Assembly: GCA_008711295.1 (NCBI GenBank)
Contig: VUYV01000020.1
Coordinates: 2,777,296 to 2,841,295, forward strand
Direction: 5' to 3'
DNA: 64,000 nucleotides
Source of the DNA: Anarhynchus alexandrinus
Lineage: Eukaryota; Chordata; Aves; Charadriiformes; Charadriidae
The position numbers were made by a program, and so were the translations under genes. The notes below the pieces were generated by a model. The model had not been told where the DNA came from and did not search any database. It saw nothing but the letters and a program-made list of their open reading frames with translations. Positions 1-10,353 of the stretch are shown piece by piece; the first letter of the stretch is position 1, and every line of letters begins with the position of its first letter.

Positions 1-1232
1 GACATTTGTTTCCCTAAGCCAGTGCTTTTTGCGATAGGACTGTCCGTCTTGTACAATGACCAAATTATTAGTTGGTCGTTTTTGGAGATCTTTATAATCT
101 GTTAATGACAGAAAAAAGGGAAGCATCTGATTAAAATGCAAATTTGAAAGCATTTAGAAAAGCTTTGGAGGAACAGGCTAATTAAATACTTCTAATCGAA
201 GGAGAGAATATACAACTCTCTTGTGAAGATGATGAAAGCATGCCTTTCCCCATTCAGATATGAAATACAAAATGTACTTTAATCTTCAAAGAAAAGGATT
301 TTCATTATTTGTGTAGCTCTCCTGATTCTCGAACATGGGGACGGTGTTTGCTGCTGCAATACAGGGTTGTGGTCGCAAAGGGTGTGTTTTCTGATCCATG
401 CTTAGGTCCCATCCTTTTCTGACACCCTGCCTGGGGATTAAGCACTAATACCACATAGTGAATCTCATATGATGGTTGATTTCTTCTCATCTGCAATGTA
501 TCAGCTGGCAGAAAATAATACTGTAATACACATCTTAAATGGTTTGGAAATGTTCGCATTGGATTGTCAGTCATTCCCTCCTTTCAAAAAAAAACCCCTA
601 GGCTTTATGCTTTCACACATGGTTTATCCAATAGTGGTTTCATCAGATCTGATGGATATATTAATTAGGTAATCAGGTTTCATACTTATCTAAAGCCCTG
701 CTGACCACCTCTCGGTAATTTACCAGCCAAGAGAGATTTTTGCACTTAAATGTGATGCACTGGGCAATATTTCTGTTCTATCAAAAATCTTTTGCTTTGG
801 AAAACAGTCAACATTATGTCATCCACTATTTGCTCTTTAATAGAGAACTTCTCAGCTGCGGAATAAGATATCTGGGGAAGTGAAAAGATTCACTGACTAC
901 ACTTGATGCAGTACCTTTCACTTGCTCTTCTTTTCATATTTGTGGTGTGCTTTTCAAATTATAATTCATTGCTTATTGAGGGGAAAATGCAGAACGTGTA
1001 ATTTTTCTTTTTTTATTTTTTTTAAAGGAGGAATGCTGTTGAAAGCATCTATCTGCTGTGTATAGCACCTGTTACTGCCTTCTGTCCCTTCGGTACTCAA
1101 ATGTGATTAATTTGGCAAGCGTTGTCTTGAGGCACAAATGAAAGCAGCAGAGAGAACCAGTCTTTTGGGTTATCATCCTTTGATTCTCGGCCCCTGTTGC
1201 ATTCATTTGGGCTGTCCTTTCTTCTGTCGCAG
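1..1232 (+). other. GLP1R: GLP1R intron, 3' part (upstream of the TM3 exon)
   Basis: No coding exon is recognisable here. The stretch ends in the acceptor cttctgtcgcag at 1221-1232. Exons for the signal peptide, hormone-binding ectodomain and TM1-TM2 must lie left of the window. Content is AT-rich unique sequence with a T-rich stretch near 1003-1025. Confidence 0.85.
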
Positions 1233-1392
1233 GAATCGCTCAGCTGCCGCTTGGTCTTTGTGATGATGCAGTATTGTGTGGCTGCAAACTACTACTGGTT
1301 GCTGGTGGAAGGCATGTACCTGTACACCCTGCTGGTACTTTCAGTCTTTTCTGAGCAGAGAATTTTTCGGCTTTATCTCTGCATTGGCTGGG
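1233..1392 (+). CDS. GLP1R: Glucagon-like peptide-1 receptor, TM3 exon (partial gene)
   Basis: First visible coding exon of a class B1 (secretin-family) GPCR that binds GLP-1 at the plasma membrane and couples mainly to Gs/cAMP. The 160-bp exon starts in phase 0 and encodes ESLSCRLVF through IGW. It carries the TM3 cysteine that pairs with ECL2 (human C226), the core glutamate in [12 protein letters not shown] (human E247 of the HETY network) and TM4 W274. Acceptor tctgtcgcag and donor gtaagt are good. Joined to the six exons below it gives 242 residues that align without gaps to human GLP1R 222-463. Compared with human (from memory), the ICL2 region reads [11 protein letters not shown] where human has SEQWIFRLYVS. 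GCGR, GIPR and GLP2R are less likely because the whole C-terminal half fits GLP1R best. The gene is cut by the left edge of the window. Confidence 0.97.
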
Positions 1393-4300
1393 GTAAGTTG
1401 ATCTTTCCGTATGTCTGCCTGTGGATGGTATAATAGGAAGAAATGTTGTCTGTCTGTCATAGTGCTGCCCAGTTCAGGTCCTGCACTCCCCAGTCCCTTT
1501 TTGCTCCCGATCCCTTGCCTTGCTTGAGCTGGAGGGTGCTGGGCCAGCACGGCTCCCGGATGCTTTGCGGCGTAGAAGCTGTGGGTACGCAATGCAGGGG
1601 CTGTGCGGCACCGCCGAAACCCCCCAAGCTGGTGACAGCCGCATGGTACTTTCCCTGCAAGACGTCAGCTTCCCAATGCAAAAGATGTGTGGGTGGTTCC
1701 AGGTGAGCGTGGGCTTTCCTGGACTGCCCTGCTTCATCTCCTGATAGGTTCCCCATTGCACTCAAAGACGCGTTAACTACTCGTGGCACAAAATAGCGGC
1801 GATACCTTGTATCTGGTCAAGGGTAGCAGTAGAGAAATGGTGGCAGCGTGAGCTCCGGGGACACAAAGGGGCTGGCGAGCAAGGGGTGGCTAGCGGGGAG
1901 CTGTCAGGCTCGTTATGTGGGCAGAGCAGGCCGAGTAATGATTGTTGGCCAAAAGAGTGGTCAGGGTGCATGTGCCATGGGCATGTGTGTTCTTGAGATT
2001 AAGGACTGTGGGATGCTTTGAAATCAGTTGGTTGAGCCAGAGTTGCCTTCTGTAGAAATGCTAAAGCTTCGAGTCTTTCACTGCCCAGTTAGCCTGGAAA
2101 TGTATTACTGTTCAGGATTAATACTATTTTTGGAATGATCTCTTGGGTGCTTTTGTTGCATTCTCTCCCTTCCTCTCCTCCCCCTCGCCTTTCGGTGGAA
2201 ATCAGGTGACTTTTGAAAAGCTGAAAGTAAATCCAAGTAAATACTGCAAGTGCTTTCACGGATACTAGTTTGAAATTTAAATTGCTTTGACTGTCCTTCT
2301 CTCTCTATGGATTTGCCAACTGTGAATGTTCTAGCAAATTAGTTCACTGGTAAAATGCATATAAATGGCTTACTGGGAATTACCCAATTCTACTCCTCAA
2401 CAGCGATATATGAGGTGCAAAGGCTTTCCGGCATATTGATGGGAATAAATAAATGCAAGTATTAGCAGTTTCTTGCTGGAGAGTTTTAGTTAAAAAGTTC
2501 TGTCTTCCATTATTGTTTTATATAGGACATGCAGCAAAAGCAACAGCATCTTGTATAACATTTGAACCATGTATGTTTTAATCATATTTTATGAATAGCC
2601 ATACCCTCAATTTAAAAAAAAAAAAAAAAAAAAAANACTGAGTGAGGTCATGAGAGGAAATGGAAAAGAAATTAGAGCAAAATTATATCTAATCAAATCC
2701 TGTGGGTATTGTGTTGTTTTATAAGGGTTAGGATGGTTTTGATCTGAATCACTTTTAGTTACAGTTTGTCTGCTGCAAAAGCAGAAACAGAAGATGCTGT
2801 TATTTTTTTTTTCCTTTACAATGGAAGTTTTGCTACCGTATGTTGAATTTCTGGATGATTTGTGGAAAAGAGTAGTAGTGCCAGAACTTCACACTGGATA
2901 CATGGGTTTCATCTGAGCTTCCTAGAAGAGCTCCTCCTGTGCCATTCAATCCTCATCTGTACAGTTTCTTGCTATTCCAGCCATGGCTGCATGTGCAAAC
3001 CTTGCCAATGGTTCACCATCTTCAAATGCAGAAGCATCTGCTATTTCAGTGCTCCCAGATTAGTTACACCAGATAACCATTTTGTCTCTAACAGGTGGAA
3101 AAAGATGAAGATTTTTTTCTTCCCCACTCTTTCTTGCTTCTTCAATGTTGATTCCATTTTTTGGTGGCTTAGGTCCCTCACCGGGTGCTGTTCTGCTGCG
3201 TGCGATGCTCAGCATGCGACGAGCAGCATGACAGCCTCAGCACAGTGCCGAGGCTTCAGAGAGGCAGTAGGTTCTTGTTTGAGCCGAGAGAGTCCCACTC
3301 TCTGAAATAGTTCATCAACTGTAAAAACAAAGCTGCATCAAAAAATAAATATCTATTTGATTGTCAGAGCTGATTTGATACCCTGACCCTTTGTTCTGTT
3401 AATGAATTGTCCTCTTACAGGATAATTTAACTTGTTCATTACTCAACAATTGATGAATACGTATGTTTTAAAATTTCATATATGCACTGTTCACAAACTT
3501 AGTGGGAGTTAGTCATTTCATGTTGTTATTTCTTCTAACAGACCATGTGGTATTGCTTTTGCTGTCTGAATAGCTTCTACAATCCCCTTTGCGATCACAT
3601 ATGTTTGCGCTTGTACTTCTCTCAAATGTACATATGAATAAAACTGTGTATTTTCCTCAAGGTTTTTGTCCACCTGAGTGTTTGCACATACTCTTGGTCA
3701 TGATGTTTGCCCTGTTGTACTTCTTTCAAGGAACAACAGGTCTCAGAACAAACAAGAAACTAGAGCAAATTATTCCCTCAGGTAATCCCAAGGAAAACAG
3801 TAACGTAAGGGTGAGCTTTCAAATAGGTGGAAATGTCCCCATACCTATTTCTCTCCAAGCTTTTATACTGCTATATTAAATAGTGCTATATTTTGTTATA
3901 ACGGGTGAAAAAGTCCATGTAATTGTGTAACCAAAAAAAAAAAAACAGTACTTCTCCCATTTTATGTCTAACATGATCATTTAATCTCCATTCAAATCAT
4001 GGAAAAGGTAAACCTGCTTTTCAACTAGAAACACGTAAAAGATACCATACTTAGTTTGTGTCTTCCTAGGAACAGTTAGCAAACAGTGAGGAGAGTAAAG
4101 AAAAATTAATAAATATTTCTCAAATATGTTTTTGCTATATGATAATTTCAGGTCAGTTCTCGATATTATTAGACAGTACTCCATTTAGTATCAGTTCGAA
4201 TGAGTAATTATTCTTTGCTGTTGAATTGTTTTATAAGGGGAAAAAACCCTGTTTATCTCATGTTATTGTACTTTGAAAAAGCTAGAAAAGTTATAAAATC

Positions 4301-7300
4301 TTGATAGGCCTCAGGAAACTAATGTAGTTTTACAAACTGGGAGTTGTTTATATCGACATCATGTATATTGATAGGATTCTATAAACCTTCCTGATTACTT
4401 GTAAGGCAACTTTATTCCTGTAATGGCCACTTCCTTGCCAAGATTTCACGCCGCGCTAGGCTTTGAGATGGCAGTGTTAAATTTTTCCTATTTCATTTAA
4501 TGTGGAAAATGCCTTGCTTATGTCTTCTTTTTCTTTGTAAAAGCAGACTTTCATACATTTGTGTCAACCTCGAGTTCACACATCTTACTGCAAAAACAAT
4601 GGTTTGTGCAGTTTTCAAAGCTGATGGGGGAGAGAAGAGGGGGGAAAAAAAAAAGGCGGAAACACTAACAGCATCAACAAACAAAATTCTTAATAGGCTA
4701 ATGGCAGAGCAGGTAGATGAGTTTGTTCCCTTCAGTCTGGAGGTCAGCACAACAGCAGCTAAACAGGATGTTGATTCAGATAGTCATTATCACTTGCAGG
4801 GGAAAAAAACCAAAAAGCTGTTGCTGGTGTTGGGGACGAAGACTCACTGTTCGTCGTGTCTGAGCCCAAGTGAAGAGTGGCTGAGCTTGACGTTGACTTC
4901 AGGCAGCTGTGTCAGTGCTGTACGAAGTAGTCTCCGGAGAAGAGCGGTTTGTACTGTAACGCTGCTGTGTACGCGCCTTTGAGCAGCTTTTAGTGGAAGA
5001 AGGACCTGTTCGCATTCACAAAGGGGGAAGGAGGGAGGAATAGGGGAAATAATAGCAACGTCCCACAGTGACTGTGTGCGACATCCAGGCGGGAAGAATG
5101 ACAGGAGGAGACAATTTTCAGCACTAAAAGCTAAGAAGAAAATGTTAATAAAAAGCTAAACGTTCTCTGAGCTTCTATGGCAATTTTACACCCAGCTGCA
5201 CTTGCAGCAGGGAAACTGCCATTAAAAATAAATAATTCCCCTCCTTCCAACCCTTGGCAATCCAAACTTGCTCTAAGGAAGAATACTTTGAGGGAATGAA
5301 GCTATTAAAGGCAGGAAGCCTAGCTAGGGTGGCAATCTCCGCCCTGATTGCCAGGAAGGTCTGACTGGAACAGAGGCAGTAAGAAACCTCCTTCTGAAGC
5401 CCAGTATGAACTCTGCCGGAACAGGATGCGTTCATTGCACTAACCATTCCTTGTCTGTTTTCAAATAAAGCTGTTTTTCAGACAAGGACGTGAAAAGTGT
5501 TTTTGTGTCCACACTGATCCTGGTAGGAAACACATCTGTCAGGAGTTACTCTTAATTCTCTCTGCTCTGTCTTCTGGATTCAACTCTTGTGCTTTTCTTT
5601 TTTAGAAATAAAAACATTTCATCTTTTCTTCTCACATCTTCAGTGCTCTTGCTCTTTCTACACCTAGTCATATTTATTTGTCACATCTCTCAGTTCCTCA
5701 TCACATCCTTCTTGCACTCATACATCAAGCAGTTGATCAAGTCAGATCATCCTGGATGGTTTCTGAGAGAAAGGGGAAGGTCAAAGTTCTGACAGCAGTA
5801 GTGTCCTTCTGGTTTGCGTGCCTGATTATATCTCAGGGGTTGAACTTCTCACCACATGGAAATTGGTGATGTCAGGTTACATCTGAAATAGGAGCTTATA
5901 CACAAACTCATCTGTCCTAAAATGCTGTATTCAGAAAGTGTCCTTGTTTAAGGGTCTTGGCAGGATGGCAGTGCTCTGGTCCTACAGAGACCAATTTACT
6001 TCAGGAAGAATTTTTAATCAGCAGGTGAGGATGAGGGGAGCCTCTCTTGCTCCTCATACATCTATCTCCCCTGAAATTGCTTTTATGTACAATGCAAAGC
6101 TAAAAATATCGTGTGTCTGTAAGAATGAAAACTTGCTTGAACATCGAGGTAAGGAAAAGAAGGAAAGGCGGTATGGAACAGCACCACCTGGTGACACCTT
6201 TCAGGGTAACTGCTACTTAGTGGACTCCAGAACAACCCTGAGCTTTTCTGTTCTATTACCAAAATATCTCAGACCCATTAAATGGAGAGAGTGATTTCTA
6301 CATGCTGTTACCAGGACATGGTAGCTTCCATTAGCAGCAACATGAATTGCTGTCCTCTCTGCTCATTAGGGACAGTGGAGCATTGTGAAAATGTCAACCA
6401 AATGGTGGTTCCTGTGCAGAATTTCTCACAGCTTTCTTCTTCTACCTACCCCATTTTATTATCATTCTGGATAAGGACTGGTTTTTCAACTCTTTTTTGT
6501 TTTGTTTTTGCTATGCAGACACCTGTCCAGGTGTAGAATATGTAAGCTAGAGTGAAAATAAGTAGGTTGTGCTGCCTATTTATGCAGCGGGGTGTTAAGA
6601 TGTTGATTTGGCCATTCCCTTTCTCATCATCTATCATATATATTATTATCGCAGCCTATAATTCAGATGCCCTGTCGTTTCAAGTTGAACTTTTTTAGCT
6701 GAGCTGTTGGCATGCTTATTTCCTAGTACACTCGACAGATTTCATAATCACCATATAGCGTTCAAAGATTTTTGGTCACTTACCAGCCTGCAAGAAAGAA
6801 CATGGCAGAGGCTATTACGAGCAGGCTGTTGCAGTTTCTGGCATCTTCAGCAGTGATGCGGTACAGACAAAAGCAGGCATCACCAATTCCAGAATTCAGA
6901 GACCTTTCTGTGGTCAGTTAATCTAGGAAAAGATCAATCTTGGAGCTTTCTGTATGACAAAAAGCAAAAACAGAAAGAGTTCAGCCTATATCTTAAACAA
7001 GTGCATCCTATAAATGGGTGCAGTTTTTTTCTCAGCTATATTATACTCTTTGATTAGCAGCAGCAGGAGAAAGAGGCGTATGACTGAAACTCAAATGCCC
7101 CAAAAGAGCTGCATGTTGGAAGCCCAGGAGTGGAATACAATGCTGATTCTGTTAATGAATGATAATCATCTGTAGAGTTTATTCAAGGAGCTCTATACAA
7201 TTTGCTTCCACTGCCTGCTCAAGTCAGCCAAATTTCTCTTGACTGAGTGAAGTAACCAGAATATTTGCATTTGTGCCAGTTAATGCAGGTTAATTAAGTG

Positions 7301-8434
7301 TCGAGATTGTAAATTAATCTATGGAGAGTCTCAGTGATCCTTGTAAACTAAAATTATTGTAGAGATGCTGCAATTTTGCTGTTGTGGATTACTTCTACAG
7401 ACTTAAGGTGGATTAGGGAATGTTCTTGGGGCAGTCTCCTCTTTAGATCTTAACTAGGGCTTTGAAAAACTGGATGCATTCCCATCTGCTGACAGCGTGT
7501 TCCAGGCAGTTTTTAGAGCCACCCATTTCTTAGGGTACAAGACTGTGAATTCGGTAGTTGTCAGATGGTATCCACGTGGAATTTGCACTGATGTTCAAAG
7601 CTTACATGTACACATTGCACTGTTAAGTCTTGGTGTCTCAGATTAAAATGTGCATTGCTAACATGGAAAATAATATGAATGATGGTGTTGCAACACCAAG
7701 GCACCAGTGGCCTGCATCACAAGCAGGAATGAGCAGAGGATGTTGAACAAGTCACCTTGTACATGCTGCCTATTAATTTGTATAATATTTACATAGCAGG
7801 ATGCTGATGCGGTTCAATAATACCAGCCTCTCTCTCGCTAGGCTCTTTTGAAATATAATAGTAATAACAGATTCTCAATTCAAATGTCAACTAATGTGAT
7901 TAAGTACGGAGAGATTTCTGATGTATCCAGAAGATGGAGATATCCACAAATCATTATCGTTATCACTTGATATATCCGTTCCCTCCACTGACATACAGCC
8001 TTTGTGCTCTCAGTGTTCGTGCCTTATCCTGTAAGTTTCACATTAAGATGTCTTAATTCTCAGCAAAGTCAAGAAAGGAATAATTCAGACTATAATTAGT
8101 TTCTGTGAATCAAAGGCTGATTTGTGTTTGGAAGTGATTTGCAATGAGCCTTTTCTTAATCTCTTATGCCACTATCAAAGCAGCACAGAGTTCTCGGTAA
8201 CTTTGCTCCCAAAATATTGTGTACTCTCAGTATCAGGTACATCTGTGGAACACGTTCAACTGCTTGCCCAAATAATCTCTACTCAATTAATTATTTTTGC
8301 TATTATTCTAATTATTGGTATTTTTTTCTTGCTGCTCTTTATTCTGTCTTCTTTTTTTTTTAACTGATTGAGGAGATTAATTGGTCTTTTGTGTCTGGAG
8401 TATTCAGCTGTTCTGGTAGTAGAGAAAGAAATAC
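1393..8434 (+). other. GLP1R: GLP1R intron (TM3-TM4), proximal part
   Basis: Donor gtaagt at 1393. About 7 kb without a recognised gene. A moderately GC-rich stretch at 1480-1970 holds only short overlapping chance reading frames. There is an A-run ending in an N at 2614-2636 and a purine-rich patch near 4625-4660. An octamer-like ATTTGCAT sits at 7263-7270 next to TTAATTAA-type motifs. A CTCF-like motif lies on the minus strand at 6181-6195. Confidence 0.8.
2614..2636. repeat. Poly-A run of 22 followed by an unresolved base
   Basis: Twenty-two consecutive A followed by N at 2636. The N may be an ambiguous base or a collapsed assembly gap at a homopolymer. No retroelement body is recognisable directly upstream. 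Confidence 0.8.
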
Positions 8435-8439
8435 AGTAC
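8435..8439. repeat. Target-site duplication, left copy (AGTAC)
   Basis: Perfect 5-bp match to 9095-9099, directly abutting the TG end of the LTR. Confidence 0.8.
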
Positions 8440-9094
8440 TGTCCTGGTTTGAGGTAAAACAGGACCAATCTTGTTCAGTACCTGCTTCTTAGCTGGGCCT
8501 CTTCTAACTACTGAAATTGGCAGCATGTTTTGCAAACACTGTTTGCTCTCAGAGTGATAAGACCAATGTTTATAGCTGATGCCCAGGCATGGGATGCAGA
8601 GAGGTTCTTGCTTATACTTATTGCTATAACACCCAAGGGCAGCTCACTTTATTATTTGCCCCGTTGGAGGGTCAGAAGTGGAAAAGCGTAGAGGGATCCC
8701 ACCTGCGGGGGGGAGCGGACAGGACAGGTGACCCAAAACTGACCAACGGGGTATTCCATCCCATCTGCCTCATGTCCGAGGAGGACTCTGTTCATCTGCC
8801 TTTGATCCTGATCCTGAATGCAGATCCGGAATCCAGTTCCCATCCATCACTGAATCCAGTCTGGGACTTCCCCAGTGCCAGCCAGTGTTGTGATTGTCAT
8901 CCTGGGAGCTTGATACGGTTTTGTATCTATTTCATTATTTTCTTCTTATTTTATTATTAACATTTCATTAAAGTAGTTTAGTTCCTTCTAATCTCCAAAG
9001 TCTCTTTTTTCCCTCTTCTGCCTCTCTCTCTGAAGAGGGGTAGGGGGGAGTATCTGTCACTCGCCCGATGGCTGGTTTGGCCTAAACCACAACA
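8440..9094 (+). mobile_element. Solo LTR of an endogenous retrovirus, ERVL-like
   Basis: A 655-bp element with the canonical TG...CA ends of an LTR. It starts TGTCCTGGTTTGAGG and ends CCTAAACCACAACA, so the termini are short imperfect inverted repeats. It is bracketed by a perfect 5-bp direct repeat AGTAC at 8435-8439 and 9095-9099, which I read as the target-site duplication. Five bases is the length usually associated with ERVL-class integrases; ERVK typically gives 6 and ERV1 gives 4. A polyadenylation-type ATTAAA lies at 8967-8972 on the + strand, which supports + orientation, sense to GLP1R. The 3' part has a pyrimidine-rich stretch followed by GAAGAGGGGTAGGGGGGAG, in the style of avian LTR U5 regions. 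No gag, pol or env sequence is present, so this is an LTR-LTR recombination product. Family assignment is inferred. Confidence 0.85.
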
Positions 9095-9099
9095 AGTAC
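9095..9099. repeat. Target-site duplication, right copy (AGTAC)
   Basis: Perfect 5-bp match to 8435-8439, directly abutting the CA end of the LTR. Confidence 0.8.
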
Positions 9100-10292
9100 A
9101 AAAAGGGAGAAGATTTTTATTGGTAATACCCACTACAGATACTACTTGTAGATTTTCAGACTGCAAGAGATCACTGATTTCCCTGTGGCTCCTGCTGTCA
9201 GGAATTGTGTATTTGCCCTGTGCAGTGCTTACTGCTGCACACCGATGTTCTTATGGTCCCTTACCATATTGGTTCTTAAGAATGCAATACCAAAGCACAC
9301 TAAATGTTGCCCTTCCTATACAATGTACACATAGCATCCAGCACTGTCCAAGGAGGTACACAGAGGCATTAGACCATCTTTATCCATCCTTAGGCAGAAA
9401 TTCCTCATCCTGCTCATTGAGTCTCAACCTGCTTTCCTTCCTTGTGGGCTTTTTTGGCATTCCCTGTGTTGAGTATTGCTTGGTAGAGGCATCTTAAAAT
9501 TTGTTTTTCAAGACCTAGGCATTTCATAAATGAAAGAAATTAATTTGAGAGCCTTTGACATTGTAAAGCAAGTAATGACTGCCAGCTTATTTGGCTTTTC
9601 TCTCTTCCCTTGGTTCCCTTTACGGTGGCCAACCATAGCACGTGGACTGTCAGGTAAGCGTAGGACCAAGCCTCTTCTCCAGACCAGATGCATCTGATGT
9701 CTTTGCTGCAGCCACTCAAGTCCATGCCAGTACTGCAGCCCAAATTTGGGATTTCTCTGTGGAGGAGCCCTGAGCACATTTGCTACGTGTCGTGTGCCCA
9801 CACTCCCCTTTGCTATCGGGGCTACATGGGGCTGAGTGTGCTCCAGCCCTGATGCTCAGACAGCCTGAGCTTGGTGCTGGCTGGACACAGTATAGCTGAC
9901 CCACAGGCAAAGGTTCGAGTCGGAGCACGCCGCGCTCCTCTCTAGCATGAATAGAGAGGCTAGCAGAGCTTCCAGAATTTTTTGTTCTCTTGGCCCCTCT
10001 GTGAAACTTTCCATGGAAAAGTTGGTATGTGCCGAGTATGGGGGTGATGGTCTGTTGTTCATTTTTCATGCCTTTTAGGCTATGTGGGGGCTTAGGCAAA
10101 ATGAGTTATGTGTATTAGTTACCTGCAGGTTAGATTCCTCCTCCCGCCACTGACAGCCATCTGCACTGGGTAGGAGCTGCAACCCTGCCACCAGTTAATT
10201 ACGTTGCTCATCATTGTGTGGGGGGTTTATCCTTCTCTCTGCTTTTCCCTGTCTCTTAATGTCAGTGTCAACCTTGTCTCCTCTCTTCCCAG
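9100..10292 (+). other. GLP1R: GLP1R intron (TM3-TM4), distal part
   Basis: About 1.2 kb between the solo LTR and the TM4 exon. No gene is recognised. It ends in the acceptor ctctcttcccag at 10281-10292. Confidence 0.8.
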
Positions 10293-10353
10293 GTGTGCCA
10301 ATGCTGTTTGTTATCCTCTGGGGAACTGTCAAGTACCTTTATGAAGATGAGGG
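10293..10353 (+). CDS. GLP1R: GLP1R TM4 exon
   Basis: A 61-bp exon whose first two bases complete the glycine of IGWG. It encodes [20 protein letters not shown], covering TM4 and the start of ECL2. Human has [15 protein letters not shown], so the conserved TM4 proline (human P283) is replaced by leucine, codon CTC at 10316-10318. The acceptor is strong. The donor at 10354 is GTTGGT, a poor match to GTRAGT, yet it is the only position that preserves the frame into the next exon. Retention of the intron would add only a few residues before an in-frame TAG at 10361-10363. Skipping the 61-bp exon would shift the frame. Confidence 0.95.

Noticed and set aside
1443..1971. Cluster of overlapping open frames after the TM3 exon
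   Set aside because: They lie in an intron on both strands with no domain and no splice continuity; GC-rich sequence explains the lack of stops.
8440..9094. A full provirus around the LTR
   Set aside because: No second LTR or gag/pol/env reading is present, and the target duplication directly flanks the single LTR.
9912..9922. GGTTCGAGTCG resembling a tRNA B-box
   Set aside because: No matching A-box at the right distance, no T-arm stem pairing and no acceptor stem around it.
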